Positions 45,703 to 56,686 of a DNA stretch of 64,000 bases are shown piece after piece. Each line of letters starts with the position of its first letter. The stretch's first letter is position 1. The position numbers and the translations under genes were made by a program. The stretch is from Moraxella catarrhalis (GTDB lineage Bacteria; Pseudomonadota; Gammaproteobacteria; Pseudomonadales; Moraxellaceae): contig NZ_LWAH01000016.1 in assembly GCF_001632285.1 (NCBI RefSeq), positions 1 to 64,000 of the forward strand, read 5' to 3'. The notes beneath the pieces were generated by a model. That model was not told where the DNA came from. It did no database searches and saw only the letters and a program-made list of their open reading frames with translations.

Positions 45703-46449
45703 CTATGAATGCCAATAGTTAGAATTAATAAATCCTTGATTGTATAATTCACGAATCGGTGAGAAGCTACGCCGATGCTCAGGTAAAATACCATATTCTA
45801 AGATGGCAGCTTTATGCTTGGCGGTCAGATAGCCTTTATGTTTATCAAGCAGATATTCAGGATAAGATTTGGCATGCTGAATCATCAAACGATCACGATG
45901 CACTTTAGCCAATATGCTGGCACAAGCAATACTGCTATGAGTAGCATCTCCTTTGATCATGGCATAAATCTGATGAAAGTGTTCGCCCAAACTGCCATCC
46001 ATTGAAGGTAGCTGATTGCCATCTATCAAAATAGTTGTGTTTTTTTCATTTAAATTATTCTTAATAATAATTGTCTCAATGGCAATTTTCATCCCAAGCA
46101 TCGTTGCTTGATAAATATTAATCTGATCAATAATAGTGCTTGGTACATCAACAATCGCATAATCAAGTGCCAAATCTGTGATGATGTCAAACAGTTGTTC
46201 TCGCCGTTTTTCGCTCAGCTTTTTACTGTCATTTAATAAAGAAATTTTAGTATTTGTTAAATCTATCTCATCAAAGCGGCCGCTGAGTTCATTGGGCAAG
46301 ATAACCGCACCGACAGTCATATTGCCAAATAAAGTGCCCCGTCCAACCTCATCGATACCGACGATTGGGGCATGACTTGATAAAACCGCATTGGGTTTAG
46401 TGAAGATGGTACAATCATTCATAAGCTTTGGTGATATGGTGTGTGTCAT
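45703..46449 (-). CDS. rnhB: Ribonuclease HII
   Basis: 248 residues from the first ATG, or 239 from an ATG at 46422. GIDEVGRGTLFGNM carries the first catalytic Asp-Glu (Asp33, Glu34 in the longer form), and the DGN and GDATHSSIACASILAK blocks complete the site. It removes single ribonucleotides and RNA primers from DNA. The shorter start overlaps the lpxB stop by 8 nt, typical of lpxB-rnhB coupling. A longer than usual insert (NTKISLLNDSKKL) is present. Confidence 0.92.
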   Translation of the reverse strand: MTHTISPKLMNDCTIFTKPNAVLSSHAPIVGIDEVGRGTLFGNMTVGAVILPNELSGRFDEIDLTNTKISLLNDSKKLSEKRREQLFDIITDLALDYAIVDVPSTIIDQINIYQATMLGMKIAIETIIIKNNLNEKNTTILIDGNQLPSMDGSLGEHFHQIYAMIKGDATHSSIACASILAKVHRDRLMIQHAKSYPEYLLDKHKGYLTAKHKAAILEYGILPEHRRSFSPIRELYNQGFINSNYWHS

Positions 46450-47695
46450 ATGATTTTTTAGTACTCATAAAATAATGATCCAGCACGGCTTTGGCGGAGT
46501 TTTGGTGACTTTGGCTGCGTAGCCACGCTGAAATATTGCTAAGCTGTTTGGTTTGTTTGTTTGGGTGGTGAATAATCCCTAATGCTTTGGTGCTGACTTT
46601 TTCGGCGGTGGCGTCAGATTGTAGTAGTTCAGGTACGATTGGATGACCAAGATACTGCTTGGCCAAGATATTGGGCAATGACACATAAGGAATTTTAACC
46701 AAACGCTTGGCAATCATAAAAGTAAGCGGATTGACTTGATAGACGACAACCATAGGACGCTCAAGTAGTAAGCATTCTAGCGTTGCTGTACCTGATGCCA
46801 AAAGTACCACATCACTGATGGTCATACACGCATGACTGATCGCAGGTTGGTTTTGTTTTTGAGACCGATTGTGATCATCCAAAATATGGACACAGTTGAC
46901 CAAATTGGCATGATGAGTGTGCAAAATTTCATGCACTAATCGTGCATGCTCAGCACTCACGACTGGCAGCACAAACTGCACGGTTGGTATTTGCTGATGA
47001 ATGTTTTGTGCACTTGTTAATAATAGCGGTAACATGGCTCGGATTTCAGAGGTGCGTGAACCTGCCATCAGACAAATAATATGACTTGCTTTTGTGAGTG
47101 ATGTTACACTATGATGGTGATTATGATATTGGTGAATAAAATTTTCCAAACGCACCTTTGGGCTATCCTGATGGGCGTGAAGTTTATTTAAAAGTGGATG
47201 TCCAACGCAAACAGCAGGATGGGCATATTTTTGATAAACACCCAGTTCAAACGGAAACAAGCACAATACCAAGTCTGTCGCTGCTTTGATGTGATGAATG
47301 CGACCTTCTCGCCATGCCCAAATCGAGGGGCTGACATATTGGACACAAAAAACACCTTGGGGCTTTAATATTTTACCGATTCGAAGGTTAAAATCGGGTG
47401 CATCAATACCAATAAACAGATCAATCTGATGCGTTTTAAACGCTGTGATGATTTGCTTTTTGGCTTTTAACAAATCAGGTAAATGCATCATCACCTCTGC
47501 CAAACCCATCACCGATAAGCGCCCCATATCAATCACTGAGCTTAGCCCCTGTGCTGCCATTGACCGCCCACCGACGCCGACCCATCGAATATTTGGGTGT
47601 AGGGCGTTCATTTTCTGCATAAAATCACCGCCAAGTGCATCTCCTGAGACTTCACCTGCCACGATGCCGATCGTAAGTGACGATGTATTTGTCAT
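46415..47695 (-). CDS. lpxB: Lipid-A-disaccharide synthase
   Basis: 426 residues. IGIVAGEVSGDALGG opens the GT19 fold, and HPNIRWVGVGGRSMAAQG and YVSPSIWAW are family blocks. It joins UDP-diacylglucosamine and lipid X to form the lipid A disaccharide at the inner membrane. There is a His/Ser-rich insertion near residue 190 compared with E. coli. Co-transcribed with rnhB. Confidence 0.94.
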   Translation of the reverse strand: MTNTSSLTIGIVAGEVSGDALGGDFMQKMNALHPNIRWVGVGGRSMAAQGLSSVIDMGRLSVMGLAEVMMHLPDLLKAKKQIITAFKTHQIDLFIGIDAPDFNLRIGKILKPQGVFCVQYVSPSIWAWREGRIHHIKAATDLVLCLFPFELGVYQKYAHPAVCVGHPLLNKLHAHQDSPKVRLENFIHQYHNHHHSVTSLTKASHIICLMAGSRTSEIRAMLPLLLTSAQNIHQQIPTVQFVLPVVSAEHARLVHEILHTHHANLVNCVHILDDHNRSQKQNQPAISHACMTISDVVLLASGTATLECLLLERPMVVVYQVNPLTFMIAKRLVKIPYVSLPNILAKQYLGHPIVPELLQSDATAEKVSTKALGIIHHPNKQTKQLSNISAWLRSQSHQNSAKAVLDHYFMSTKKSYDTHHITKAYE

Positions 47696-47779
47696 AATTT
47701 TCTCAATACTAATCAGTAAATTTATTAAAAGATTGGCTGTATTGTCATGCCAGATTCAAATACTTGCCATAAAAGTCAT

Positions 47780-47803
47780 AAAAATAGGTCAAAAAATTGA
47801 CCT
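47780..47803. terminator. Terminator between the Smr gene and lpxB
   Basis: AGGTCAA (47786-47792) pairs with TTGACCT (47797-47803). On the minus strand the stem is followed by ATTTTT, placing it about 105 nt after the Smr stop. This would separate the Smr transcript from lpxB-rnhB. Confidence 0.65.
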
Positions 47804-47908
47804 TTTAAAGATGCGATTGATGTTAAGTAATTCGGGGTAAAATAATAAACATATATTTTGTGATAACACTATTTTATTGTTAAGTGATCACAATCGCATA
47901 TACAACCA

Positions 47909-48613
47909 TCACGACTGGACGACTTTTTTGAGTAATACCAATACTGAACCATTGCCCCCGTCTTTAGCAGGTGCAGAAACAAACGCCATGACCTCTGGCA
48001 TTTGGCGTAACCAGCCATTAACGCAGGTTTTAAGAATGGCATCTTTACCTTTGCCGTGTACAATTTTGACCACAGTTTCACCATGATTGATGGCTTGGCT
48101 GATGAGTAATAAGACAGCCTTGCGTGCGTCATCAATGCTTGAGCCGTGTAAATCTACCGCATCATACCACCGTAGTTTGCCTTGTTTTAACTGCTCAAAG
48201 ACTTTATTTTGTAAGGTGGGATTTTTGTAAGATAAAAAAGCCTCACTTGCCACAGGATTTAATAACGCTTGCATATCAGACAAAACGCCTTTAATTGGCT
48301 CATCGCCTTCAGCTGACGCACGGCGACGCAACATATTTTCATCGGTTTGGGTGGGTTTGGTATGGCTGACGACAGCATCGGTTTTTAACGGTATGACGCC
48401 ACTCATCGCCTGCATAAATAGCACGGTATCATCATTGATGGCATCATGATTAAAACGTTTCACTTCATGTAAAATTGCCTTTGAGCTGGGCAAATTGACC
48501 GTCTCGTTAGGTTTATCACTTGCCATTTCAGGTTTGGTAGAAGCCTTGGTCATTTGCTTTAAATCTTCTTGTAGAGATTTTGATAACAAATCTTTAAAAC
48601 TTGGATTACTCAT
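47909..48613 (-). CDS. Smr-domain protein
   Basis: 234 residues. The C-terminal 85 residues are an Smr (MutS2-like) domain: AVDLHGSSIDDARKAVLLLI with DLHG, then VKIVHGKGKDAILKTCV with the HGKG motif. The N-terminal 140 residues are polar and poorly conserved. Stand-alone Smr proteins have been linked to RNA cleavage at stalled ribosomes (SmrB) or to DNA nicking; which one applies is unknown. It lies 149 bp after aroG on the same strand. Confidence 0.82.
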   Translation of the reverse strand: MSNPSFKDLLSKSLQEDLKQMTKASTKPEMASDKPNETVNLPSSKAILHEVKRFNHDAINDDTVLFMQAMSGVIPLKTDAVVSHTKPTQTDENMLRRRASAEGDEPIKGVLSDMQALLNPVASEAFLSYKNPTLQNKVFEQLKQGKLRWYDAVDLHGSSIDDARKAVLLLISQAINHGETVVKIVHGKGKDAILKTCVNGWLRQMPEVMAFVSAPAKDGGNGSVLVLLKKVVQS

Positions 48614-48762
48614 AACAGTATTGCTCTTATATATGTTGTTATCTGTGATTGCTGTCTTTGATGCTTGGGGGTTAACACTTGTTGGTTTTGTGCCATCATA
48701 TATCCAAACTTAAAAAACAGATGGCATAAAAACCAACAAAAATCAACCTATTTTAAAAACCA

Positions 48763-49860
48763 TCAGCGATTTTGTAGATGTGCTTTCACTGTTTTAGCGA
48801 AGGTGCGTAAGGTTTCAACGGTTGCCTCCCAGTCCAGACAGCCATCAGTAACGGATTTACCATATTCTAAATCATCTAAATTGACAGGAATATTTTGGCG
48901 ACCACCTTTCAGATGGCTTTCAATCATGAGTCCCATAATAGATGAATTGCCATTTTGGATTTGGCTTGCAACATTTTGGATAACCATGGGCTGAAGATAG
49001 GGGTCTTTGCCACTGTTGGCATGACTGGCATCAATCATGATTTTACCGTTTGTTTTACCTTTAGCAAGCTCATTTTCAGCGGCAGCAACAGCGGTTTCAT
49101 CGTAGTTTGGCTTATCATTACCACCCCGTAGGACAACATGAGCGTAGCGGTTGCCTTTGGATTTGATGATAGATACTTGACCATCGCCAGACAATCCCAA
49201 AAAGCTATGACCTGACTGTACTGCTTGCATGGCATTGACGGCAACAGTCATACTGCCATCGGTACCGTTTTTAAAGCCAACGGGGCAAGATAAGCCAGAA
49301 CTCATTTCACGATGTGTTTGGCTTTCGGTTGTGCGTGCACCAATGGCAGACCAGCTGATTAAATCTTGCATGTATTGAGGCGTATTGGGATCAAGTGCTT
49401 CGGTGGCGCAAGGCAGACCCTTTTCGTTTAATTCAAGCAAAAGCTTTCTTGCGATATGTAGGCCTTTTTCGATATCAAAGCTGTCATTCATATCAGGGTC
49501 ATTGATTAAGCCTTTCCAGCCTGTTGTGGTACGAGGTTTTTCAAAGTAAACACGCATCACAATAAAAAGCTCATTTTTAAGCTCTTCTGACAGTACTTTA
49601 AGTTTGTCAGCGTATTCATGTGCTGCCACAGGATCATGGATAGAGCATGGTCCAACAACAATCAAGATTCGCTTATCAATACCATCTAAAATATTTTGAA
49701 TGGTTTTTCGTCCATTTAGAACGGTATGATAAGCCAACTCCGACAGTGGCAGCTCGCTTTTTAGGCAATTTGGGGTAATTAGCGGAATGAATTTTTCGAT
49801 ATTCACGTCATCAATTTCTTTATGTTGCGTAATGGGATTGTGCGTCATTGGGTGGCTCAT
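48763..49860 (-). CDS. aroG: 3-deoxy-7-phosphoheptulonate synthase
   Basis: 365 residues, type I-alpha DAHP synthase. VGPCSIHDP, RVYFEKPRTTTGWKGLINDP and IMIDASHANSGKDP are catalytic and metal-binding blocks. It makes DAHP from PEP and erythrose 4-phosphate, the entry to aromatic synthesis. GGGAGC before the ATG at 49860 fixes the start; an upstream in-frame ATG adds 23 poorly matching residues. Which amino acid inhibits it (Phe, Tyr or Trp) cannot be told here. Confidence 0.93.
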   Translation of the reverse strand: MSHPMTHNPITQHKEIDDVNIEKFIPLITPNCLKSELPLSELAYHTVLNGRKTIQNILDGIDKRILIVVGPCSIHDPVAAHEYADKLKVLSEELKNELFIVMRVYFEKPRTTTGWKGLINDPDMNDSFDIEKGLHIARKLLLELNEKGLPCATEALDPNTPQYMQDLISWSAIGARTTESQTHREMSSGLSCPVGFKNGTDGSMTVAVNAMQAVQSGHSFLGLSGDGQVSIIKSKGNRYAHVVLRGGNDKPNYDETAVAAAENELAKGKTNGKIMIDASHANSGKDPYLQPMVIQNVASQIQNGNSSIMGLMIESHLKGGRQNIPVNLDDLEYGKSVTDGCLDWEATVETLRTFAKTVKAHLQNR

Positions 49861-50137
49861 AATTGCTCCCTGTTTTATTTTAGATGTGCCAATAAGCTTA
49901 TCAAGATAAGCACAAATCAGAACCCACATTATGCCTATAGTTGGTTTGATTTACAAGCGTAAAAAGTCATTTATCCGCCAAATTTGTCTTTATAATGATG
50001 AAAATTTGTTTTAACCAAAGCAACCGATTGAAGGGAAAAAATTCAGATTAAGTGATTAAAAAAGCCAAACGCTGTTTTAAGTTGCTTTGATTTTATGCTA
50101 TGATAGCGTTTTTGATTTTAAGACAGATTTATCAATC

Positions 50138-51133
50138 ATGAATAACGCTCAGCTGACTTATGCCGATATCCAAGCCATTGTTTCTGAAGATTTTGCTATT
50201 ATGGATAAGCAAGTTTTTGGCAGTTTAAATTCCAAAGTGCAGTTGGTGATGAGTGTGTCTAAGCATGTCATTGACGCTGGTGGTAAAAGAATGCGTCCTT
50301 TAATCACGCTACTGACCGCACGCATGTTACATGATGAACAAAGCCAGCAAGCCATGCAACTGGCAGCCATTACAGAGATGCTTCATACCGCAACTTTGGT
50401 GCATGATGATGTGATTGATGCATCTGGTTTAAGACGAGGCAAGCCAACTGCGAACGCCACTTGGGATAATCCGACAGCGGTTTTGGTGGGGGATTATTTG
50501 ATTGCTCGTTCATTTAATTTGTTGGTAGGATTTAATCATTTGCCCTTATTAAAGCTATTTAGTGATGGCACTTGTGATATTGCTGAAGGGGAGGTATTAC
50601 AGCTACAGCATCAACACAACCCAAAAACTTTAGAATCTGATTATTTGCAGATTATTGATGGCAAAACCTCCAGATTATTTATGATGGCGACAAAAGGCGC
50701 TGCACTGCTACAAGGGCGTGAGGAGTTTTTGGATGATTTGGGTGCATTTGCGTATCATTTTGGTAATGCATTTCAAATGATTGATGATGTGCTTGATTTT
50801 AGTGGCGATGCTGCCATCATGGGCAAGAACTTAGGCGATGATTTGGCGGAAGGTAAACCGACTTTACCCATTATCAAGACTTTGGAGTTTTTAGAACATA
50901 GCAATCCAGCCATGTATGATAAATTGCGTATTGCGGTGCAAACGGGCAAAGTAGTAGATGATGTGCAAATGCTTATCAAGCTTGTTCAGTCTTCAGGTGC
51001 ACTTGATTATTGTAAGGCACGCGCGCTTGAAGAAACTAAAAACGCTCAACACGCCCTTAATAATCTACCCAACAACCGTTATCGTGAGGGGCTATATCTA
51101 CTTACCGAGCTTGCCAGTTCTCGTCTTGTATAG
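50138..51133 (+). CDS. ispB: Octaprenyl diphosphate synthase
   Basis: 331 residues. The two aspartate motifs of trans-prenyltransferases are LVHDDVIDASG and MIDDVLDFSGD. It makes the side-chain precursor of ubiquinone. ATG 50138 is chosen over an upstream ATG because a -10-like TGCTATGAT (50096-50104) lies between them. In many relatives the gene is next to rplU-rpmA, but here it stands alone beside aroG. Confidence 0.92.
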   Translation: MNNAQLTYADIQAIVSEDFAIMDKQVFGSLNSKVQLVMSVSKHVIDAGGKRMRPLITLLTARMLHDEQSQQAMQLAAITEMLHTATLVHDDVIDASGLRRGKPTANATWDNPTAVLVGDYLIARSFNLLVGFNHLPLLKLFSDGTCDIAEGEVLQLQHQHNPKTLESDYLQIIDGKTSRLFMMATKGAALLQGREEFLDDLGAFAYHFGNAFQMIDDVLDFSGDAAIMGKNLGDDLAEGKPTLPIIKTLEFLEHSNPAMYDKLRIAVQTGKVVDDVQMLIKLVQSSGALDYCKARALEETKNAQHALNNLPNNRYREGLYLLTELASSRLV

Positions 51134-51332
51134 ATTTTAATCTAACCAAGATGCGATCAATGATGATGACATTTTTATAACAAGTTAAATCCCACAAAAT
51201 GATGTCATCATGCCCTTATGGCGTATTTAATGAAGCCTAGAAAACCCCCTGGATTGCCTGCATGTCGGCACATGATTTAGCTTGCCAAGCCTTTGGTGCG
51301 GATAAAAGCCCGTATGTGCTTGGCTTAAAAAA

Positions 51333-51737
51333 TCAGACAATCCATGGTTTAACAGCGGATGATTTAAGTAAATTCATCACATCCATCAGCCCAAATGGGT
51401 ACAGCATCATTTGATCTTGGGTAAGTAAGATGGGAATGTATACGCCAAGTGCGTCAATCAATGCTTCATCTTGACTATCTGCTAAATCCAAAACACGAAA
51501 AACAATCGGCACGGCAGTCATTGCCAAAGCATGCTCAATGATCGCTTGGATGTTGTGGCATAAATGACAGCCTTCTGTACCAAGCAAATACCAACCCGTA
51601 TTTGTTACACCCAAGGTCGCCAAAATTTGTGCGTAAATGTGCTGATAAGTTTCTTTGGGTAATCTTGATAGAGCATGGCGATCATCCAAAAGCTGATCGA
51701 GTGCCTTAAGTGTCTGTGAGCTAAGATAATTTGACAT
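51333..51737 (-). CDS. Glutaredoxin-like protein (DUF836 type)
   Basis: 134 residues. WYLLGTEGCHLCHNIQAIIEHAL is the thioredoxin-fold start with a CHLC redox pair (Cys57, Cys60); ALGVYIPILLTQDQMMLYPFGL matches the cis-Pro part. Compared with short DUF836 proteins it has an N-terminal extension of about 45 residues. A role in thiol redox or metal handling is possible. It converges on ispB. Confidence 0.78.
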   Translation of the reverse strand: MSNYLSSQTLKALDQLLDDRHALSRLPKETYQHIYAQILATLGVTNTGWYLLGTEGCHLCHNIQAIIEHALAMTAVPIVFRVLDLADSQDEALIDALGVYIPILLTQDQMMLYPFGLMDVMNLLKSSAVKPWIV

Positions 51738-51811
51738 AAATTTGCAAGGCTATACAACCAAGTGCTGATAAGGTATGATAAGCGTATTAATTAACAGATG
51801 AGTATTTTAGC

Positions 51812-52483
51812 GTGTTTCGCACATTTTTTAAATGGATTCTGACACCTTTATTGATGCTATTTTTTAGTTTTCATATGATGGTGATGGGGCTGTTGGTGGT
51901 GTGGGGGAATTTGCCTGTTCAAAATTCTGCTTTTATGCTTTGGCATAGGTTATCAGGCGGTCGTGTTACCCAAATTTGGGTAGATTATGATCACATTGCC
52001 AAGTCTGCCAAGCAAGCTGCCATTGCCAGCGAAGATGGTAAATTTGTTGCCCATTATGGATTTGATTTTGACAGTATGCAAAAAGCCATGCACCGTAACG
52101 AGAGTCAGGGTGCGGTATCGGTAGGCGGCTCAACCATCAGTCAGCAGCTGGCAAAAAACTTATTTTTGACATCGCATCGCTCTTATGTCAGAAAAGCAGA
52201 AGAAGCCATCATTGTTGTGATGATGGAAACCTTATGGTCAAAGCAGCGTATTTTGGAGGTATATCTCAATGTTGCTGAATTTGGCGAAGGGATTTATGGT
52301 ATTGAAGCTGCGTCACGGCATTATTTTGGGCGTTCGGCAGTAAATTTAAGCCGTGATCAGGCGGCTTTATTAATCAGTTTGTTACCAAATCCTAAATATT
52401 ATGGTAAAAGACCCAATGCCAAGCGTCTTAAAAATAAGCAAAGGATTATCATGCGGCGGATGAATGGTGTGCAGATTCCTTGA
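51812..52483 (+). CDS. mtgA: Monofunctional biosynthetic peptidoglycan transglycosylase
   Basis: 223 residues, GT51. One N-terminal membrane helix, then ASEDGKFVAHYGFD with the catalytic Glu, GGSTISQQLAKNLFL, and VYLNVAEFGEGIYGIEAASRHYFG. MtgA polymerises glycan strands from lipid II at the division site. The start is GTG at 51812. It diverges from the glutaredoxin-like gene over 74 bp. Confidence 0.92.
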   Translation: MFRTFFKWILTPLLMLFFSFHMMVMGLLVVWGNLPVQNSAFMLWHRLSGGRVTQIWVDYDHIAKSAKQAAIASEDGKFVAHYGFDFDSMQKAMHRNESQGAVSVGGSTISQQLAKNLFLTSHRSYVRKAEEAIIVVMMETLWSKQRILEVYLNVAEFGEGIYGIEAASRHYFGRSAVNLSRDQAALLISLLPNPKYYGKRPNAKRLKNKQRIIMRRMNGVQIP

Positions 52484-52714
52484 GACTGTTTGGCTATATA
52501 TTTGCTTCATGTGTCATGCAATTATCATTAATTTTTGGTATTTTAATAAAGATGCTTAAGCACTCACATGGCAGTAGGGCAGCCAGTTATGAGTTAGTTA
52601 AGATAAATAATAACTTAATTTTAATCATTAAAATTTAACATGAATCATCAATTTCGCCTTCAGGCATTATACACATCTATCCGCCAAATTTTAGCAACTT
52701 TTAGGGAATATGCC

Positions 52715-54862
52715 ATGATTAACACTATGAATGATGTCAATCAAGCCAATCACGCTGATCATACCAACCCAATGACGCAGATTGATCATTTATTTGACGA
52801 AAAAGGTGCTTTTACGCCTAAATGCTATATTAACCGTGATTTATCAGCGTTAAGATTTCAGCTTAGAGTATTGGCACAAGCTGCCAACCCAAATCATCCT
52901 TTGCTGGAGCGTATGTTCTTTTTGACCATTTTTTCCTCAAATTTAGATGAGTTTTTTGAGATTCGTGTTGCAGGCTTATTGCAAAAAATGAAACAAGGCG
53001 ATCAGGTGAGTAGCTTAGATGGTCGAAAGCCCAGTGAAATCTTACAAATCATCAGCGATATCGCTCATGGTGCTGTTACGCAGCAGTATCAGATTTTAAA
53101 TGATGAAATCCTGCCGCAGCTTGCCGAACATGAAATCCGCTATTTGCGTCGTGATGAGTTGAATGCCAAGCAGCGTGCATGGCTAAAAGACTATTTTGTC
53201 AGCCAAGTCAAGCCAGTATTGACACCCATCAGTATTGACCCTGCGCACCCATTTCCAAGACTGGTGAATAAATCTTTGAACTTTATCATCAGCCTAGAAG
53301 GCAAAGATGCCTTTGGGCGAGATATCAATCGTGCGATTGTGCCAGCACCTCGTTCATTACCTCGTGTTATTCGCTTGCCTGATGAGATTACTGACGGCAA
53401 GGAGCATCATGTGATGCTCTCAGCGGTCATTCATGAGCATGTCAATGAGTTATTTTTGGGCATGAAAGTAACGGGTTGCTATCAGTTTCGCCTGACACGC
53501 AACGCAGATTTGGCACTGGCTGACGATGTTGATGATATCGCCAAAGCGTTAGAAGGTGAGCTTGATAATCGCCGCTTTGGTCATGAAGTGCGATTAGAGG
53601 TTACCACAAATTGCCCTCAAGACATTTGTGATTTTTTATTAGATGAATTTGAGCTTGATAAATCTCAGCTGTATCGTGTCAATGGTCCTGTGAATTTAAC
53701 ACGGCTTTTGACCAGCTTTGATAGACCTGAATTAAAATTTAAGCCCTTTACGCCCGCCATGCCAAAGGCATTTCGTGATATAGATATGAGTAGTGCAGGC
53801 TCTATGTTTTTGGCAATATCACGCCAAGATGTGCTTGTTCATCATCCATTTCATACCTTCAATCCAGTGATTAACTTACTGTGGCAAGCAGCAAGCGATC
53901 CCAATGTTCTTGCCATTAAGCAGACCATTTATCGCTCAGGGGTAAACTCTGAGATTGTACAAGCACTTGCCGCCGCCGCTCGAAGTGGTAAAGAGGTGAC
54001 TGCGGTCATTGAGCTGCGTGCTCGGTTTGATGAAGCGTCAAATATCGCTGTCGCCAATATGCTCCAAGAAGCGGGTGCTGTGGTTGTTTATGGTATCGTA
54101 GGCTACAAGACACATGCCAAGATGATGCTGATTGTACGCCGTGAAAATGGCAAAATTCGCCGCTATGTGCATTTGGGTACGGGTAACTATCATGCAGGCA
54201 ATGCCAAGGCGTATACAGATTATGGGCTGTTTACCGCTAATGCTGAGGTTACCGAAGATGTGGCAGGCGTGTTCCAGCAGCTGACAGGTATGGGTAGACC
54301 ACTGCCATCAAAACAAATTTTACATGCACCATTTACGCTCCATGATACCTTGATGCGTTTGATTGATCATGAGATTGCCCATGTCAAAGCTGGCAAAAAA
54401 GGGCGTATCATCATGAAATTTAATGCACTCACCGAATGCAAAATCATTAATAAATTATATGAAGCAAGTATCGCAGGCGTTCAAATTGATTTGATCGTGC
54501 GTTCTATTTGCTGCCTTCGTCCGCAAGTGGTCGGCCTGTCTGAGAATATCCGTGTTCGCTCAATTGTCGGGCGTTTTCTTGAACATACCCGAGTATATTA
54601 TTTTGCCAATGGTGGGGAAGAGCGTCTGTACTGTAGCTCAGCGGACTTAATGGATCGAAATTTATTGCATCGTGTTGAAGTGGCATTTCCTATACTTGAT
54701 AAAAAGATATTTAAGAAAATCTATGAAGATGGCTTGATGAATTATCTAAAAGATGATGTACAGGCTTGGGAGCTGTTGGGTGATGGGAAGTGGCAACCGC
54801 TTTTAGTATCAGGTGGCACACACGATGCCCAAAAAACCTTACTTGAGAAAATCACCTTGTGA
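52715..54862 (+). CDS. ppk: Polyphosphate kinase 1
   Basis: 715 residues. The phosphohistidine is His467 in KTHAKMML, with the second conserved His486 in HLGTGNYH; their 19-residue spacing equals His435/His454 of E. coli. PPK1 makes inorganic polyphosphate from ATP. AGGGA before ATG 52715 supports this start; an ATG at 52640 would add 25 residues. The stop overlaps the next start (GTGA). Confidence 0.94.
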   Translation: MINTMNDVNQANHADHTNPMTQIDHLFDEKGAFTPKCYINRDLSALRFQLRVLAQAANPNHPLLERMFFLTIFSSNLDEFFEIRVAGLLQKMKQGDQVSSLDGRKPSEILQIISDIAHGAVTQQYQILNDEILPQLAEHEIRYLRRDELNAKQRAWLKDYFVSQVKPVLTPISIDPAHPFPRLVNKSLNFIISLEGKDAFGRDINRAIVPAPRSLPRVIRLPDEITDGKEHHVMLSAVIHEHVNELFLGMKVTGCYQFRLTRNADLALADDVDDIAKALEGELDNRRFGHEVRLEVTTNCPQDICDFLLDEFELDKSQLYRVNGPVNLTRLLTSFDRPELKFKPFTPAMPKAFRDIDMSSAGSMFLAISRQDVLVHHPFHTFNPVINLLWQAASDPNVLAIKQTIYRSGVNSEIVQALAAAARSGKEVTAVIELRARFDEASNIAVANMLQEAGAVVVYGIVGYKTHAKMMLIVRRENGKIRRYVHLGTGNYHAGNAKAYTDYGLFTANAEVTEDVAGVFQQLTGMGRPLPSKQILHAPFTLHDTLMRLIDHEIAHVKAGKKGRIIMKFNALTECKIINKLYEASIAGVQIDLIVRSICCLRPQVVGLSENIRVRSIVGRFLEHTRVYYFANGGEERLYCSSADLMDRNLLHRVEVAFPILDKKIFKKIYEDGLMNYLKDDVQAWELLGDGKWQPLLVSGGTHDAQKTLLEKITL

Positions 54863-55344
54863 AAGTAGATGATAACTGCCCGTGTGGCTCACTAAAATGC
54901 TATACTCACTGCTGCCATCGATATCATGGCGGTGATGAGTTTGCACCCACTGCCGAATGTTTGATGCGATCTCGCTACAGTGCGTTTGTCATTCAAAATA
55001 TTGATTACATCGTACAAACCACTCTACCAGCTTTGCAACCGCTTTTGGATGTCGCTGCACTAAAGGCATGGGCAGAGCAAACTTGGTGGACTTATCTTAA
55101 GATAATATCTACTACGCCTAAAATTGGTAAGCGTCATGCCCAAGTGCATTTTTGTGCGTATTTTGAAGAGTTGGGCGTTCAAGGGTGTCATAATGAGCGT
55201 TCGGCATTTGTTAAAATCAATGAAAATGGACAAAATCGGTGGTATTTTCTTGATCCGACATTGCCAATCACTTTGAGTGGCAAGCAGCCATGTTTATGCG
55301 GTTCTGGCGAAAAATTCAAGGCATGTTGCGGTAAATTTTTATAA
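54859..55344 (+). CDS. ychJ: YchJ-like SEC-C motif protein
   Basis: 161 residues with Cys-rich SEC-C zinc motifs at both ends ([13 protein letters not shown] and [14 protein letters not shown]) around a YchJ-type central domain ([19 protein letters not shown]). Function is not established; the family is UPF0225. The GTG start overlaps the ppk stop by 3 nt, so it is translated together with ppk. Confidence 0.85.
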   Translation: MKVDDNCPCGSLKCYTHCCHRYHGGDEFAPTAECLMRSRYSAFVIQNIDYIVQTTLPALQPLLDVAALKAWAEQTWWTYLKIISTTPKIGKRHAQVHFCAYFEELGVQGCHNERSAFVKINENGQNRWYFLDPTLPITLSGKQPCLCGSGEKFKACCGKFL

Positions 55345-55373
55345 ATCATTGTTTATTAATCATCATGATATCT

Positions 55374-55402
55374 AAAAGGCAAGGTATCAATATCTTGCTT
55401 TT
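55374..55402 (+). terminator. Terminator after ychJ
   Basis: AAAAGGCAAG (55374-55383) pairs with CTTGCTTTT (55394-55402) with one bulged G, ending in T-rich sequence. Confidence 0.7.
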
Positions 55403-55460
55403 TAATTACCCAAAATATGCTAAAATAACGCATTTATATTAATCCGATAAAGGCAGTATC

Positions 55461-56567
55461 ATGGCAGGTAATACCATTGGGCAACTATTTACTGTAACAA
55501 CCTGTGGAGAGTCGCATGGCACAGGTTTGATGGCGATTGTGGACGGCGTGCCACCAGGGCTTAAGCTTGATGCTAAAGATTTACAATGTGAGCTCGATCG
55601 CCGAAAGCCTGGCACATCCAAATTTGCCACCCAGCGTAAAGAAGAAGATAAGGTTGAGATTATCTCTGGTGTCTTTGAGGGACATACAACAGGCACACCG
55701 ATTGGGCTTTTGATTTATAATACCGATCAAAAATCCAAAGATTATGGCAATATTGCCAATACATTTCGCCCAAATCACGCCGATTATACTTATACCATGA
55801 AATATGGTTTTCGAGATTATCGTGGTGGCGGTCGTTCATCAGCTCGTGAAACAGCCATGCGTGTGGCAGCAGGTGCAATTGCCAAAAAGTACCTCAAAGA
55901 GCGTTTGGGCATCGTGATACGAGGGCATGTTACCCAAATTGGTACACAAAAAGCCCATGCACTTGATTGGGACTTGGTGAATACCAATCCGTTTTTTTGT
56001 GGTGATAAAGATGCCATTCCCAGATTTGAAGCACTGGTGACATCGCTGCGTGAACAAGGCACCAGTTGCGGTGCTAAGCTTGAGATATTTGCCGAAAATG
56101 TCCCTGTCGGGCTTGGTGAGCCTGTTTTTGATCGTCTGGATGCCGATATTGCTCATGCCATGATGTCAATCAATGCCGTTAAGGCGGTAGAAATTGGCGA
56201 TGGTTTTGATGTGGCAGCTCAATTTGGGCATGAAAGCCGAGATGAGCTAACGCCTGATGGATTTACTGGCAATCATGCTGGCGGCATTTTGGGCGGTATC
56301 TCAAGCGGTCAACGCATTCGTGTTGCCATCGCTCTAAAGCCGACCGCCAGTATCACCACACCTGGTAAAACAATCAATTTGGCTGGTGAAGCGGTTGATG
56401 TGATTACCAAAGGTCGCCATGATCCTTGTGTGGGTGTGCGTGCCACACCAATTGCTGAGGCGATGCTTGCAATGGTGATTTTAGATCATTATTTGCGTCA
56501 TCGTGCTCAAAATGCTGATGTTGTGCCACCAATTGAACCGATCAATAAGCCAGCAACATCCTATTAG
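55461..56567 (+). CDS. aroC: Chorismate synthase
   Basis: 368 residues. [34 protein letters not shown] and [15 protein letters not shown] are FMN and substrate signatures. It turns EPSP into chorismate, the branch point to aromatic amino acids; aroG in this window feeds the same pathway. A ribosome site AAAGGCAG and an extended -10 (TGCTAAAAT about 35 bp upstream) fit the start. Followed by a strong terminator. Confidence 0.95.
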   Translation: MAGNTIGQLFTVTTCGESHGTGLMAIVDGVPPGLKLDAKDLQCELDRRKPGTSKFATQRKEEDKVEIISGVFEGHTTGTPIGLLIYNTDQKSKDYGNIANTFRPNHADYTYTMKYGFRDYRGGGRSSARETAMRVAAGAIAKKYLKERLGIVIRGHVTQIGTQKAHALDWDLVNTNPFFCGDKDAIPRFEALVTSLREQGTSCGAKLEIFAENVPVGLGEPVFDRLDADIAHAMMSINAVKAVEIGDGFDVAAQFGHESRDELTPDGFTGNHAGGILGGISSGQRIRVAIALKPTASITTPGKTINLAGEAVDVITKGRHDPCVGVRATPIAEAMLAMVILDHYLRHRAQNADVVPPIEPINKPATSY

Positions 56568-56600
56568 TCAAACTTTGTAATATCAATGGGTAACAAATCA

Positions 56601-56640
56601 ATAAAATGGCTAAAAACTCATCTTTTTTAGCCATTTTATT
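56601..56640. terminator. Bidirectional terminator between aroC and ppa
   Basis: A long stem (56601-56616 with about 56624-56639) around ATGGCTA/TAGCCAT flanked by A and T runs; it can end both converging genes. Confidence 0.85.
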
Positions 56641-56686
56641 TATAATGATATTATTTAAAGAACAGTAATTTTTTTTAATGTATGAC

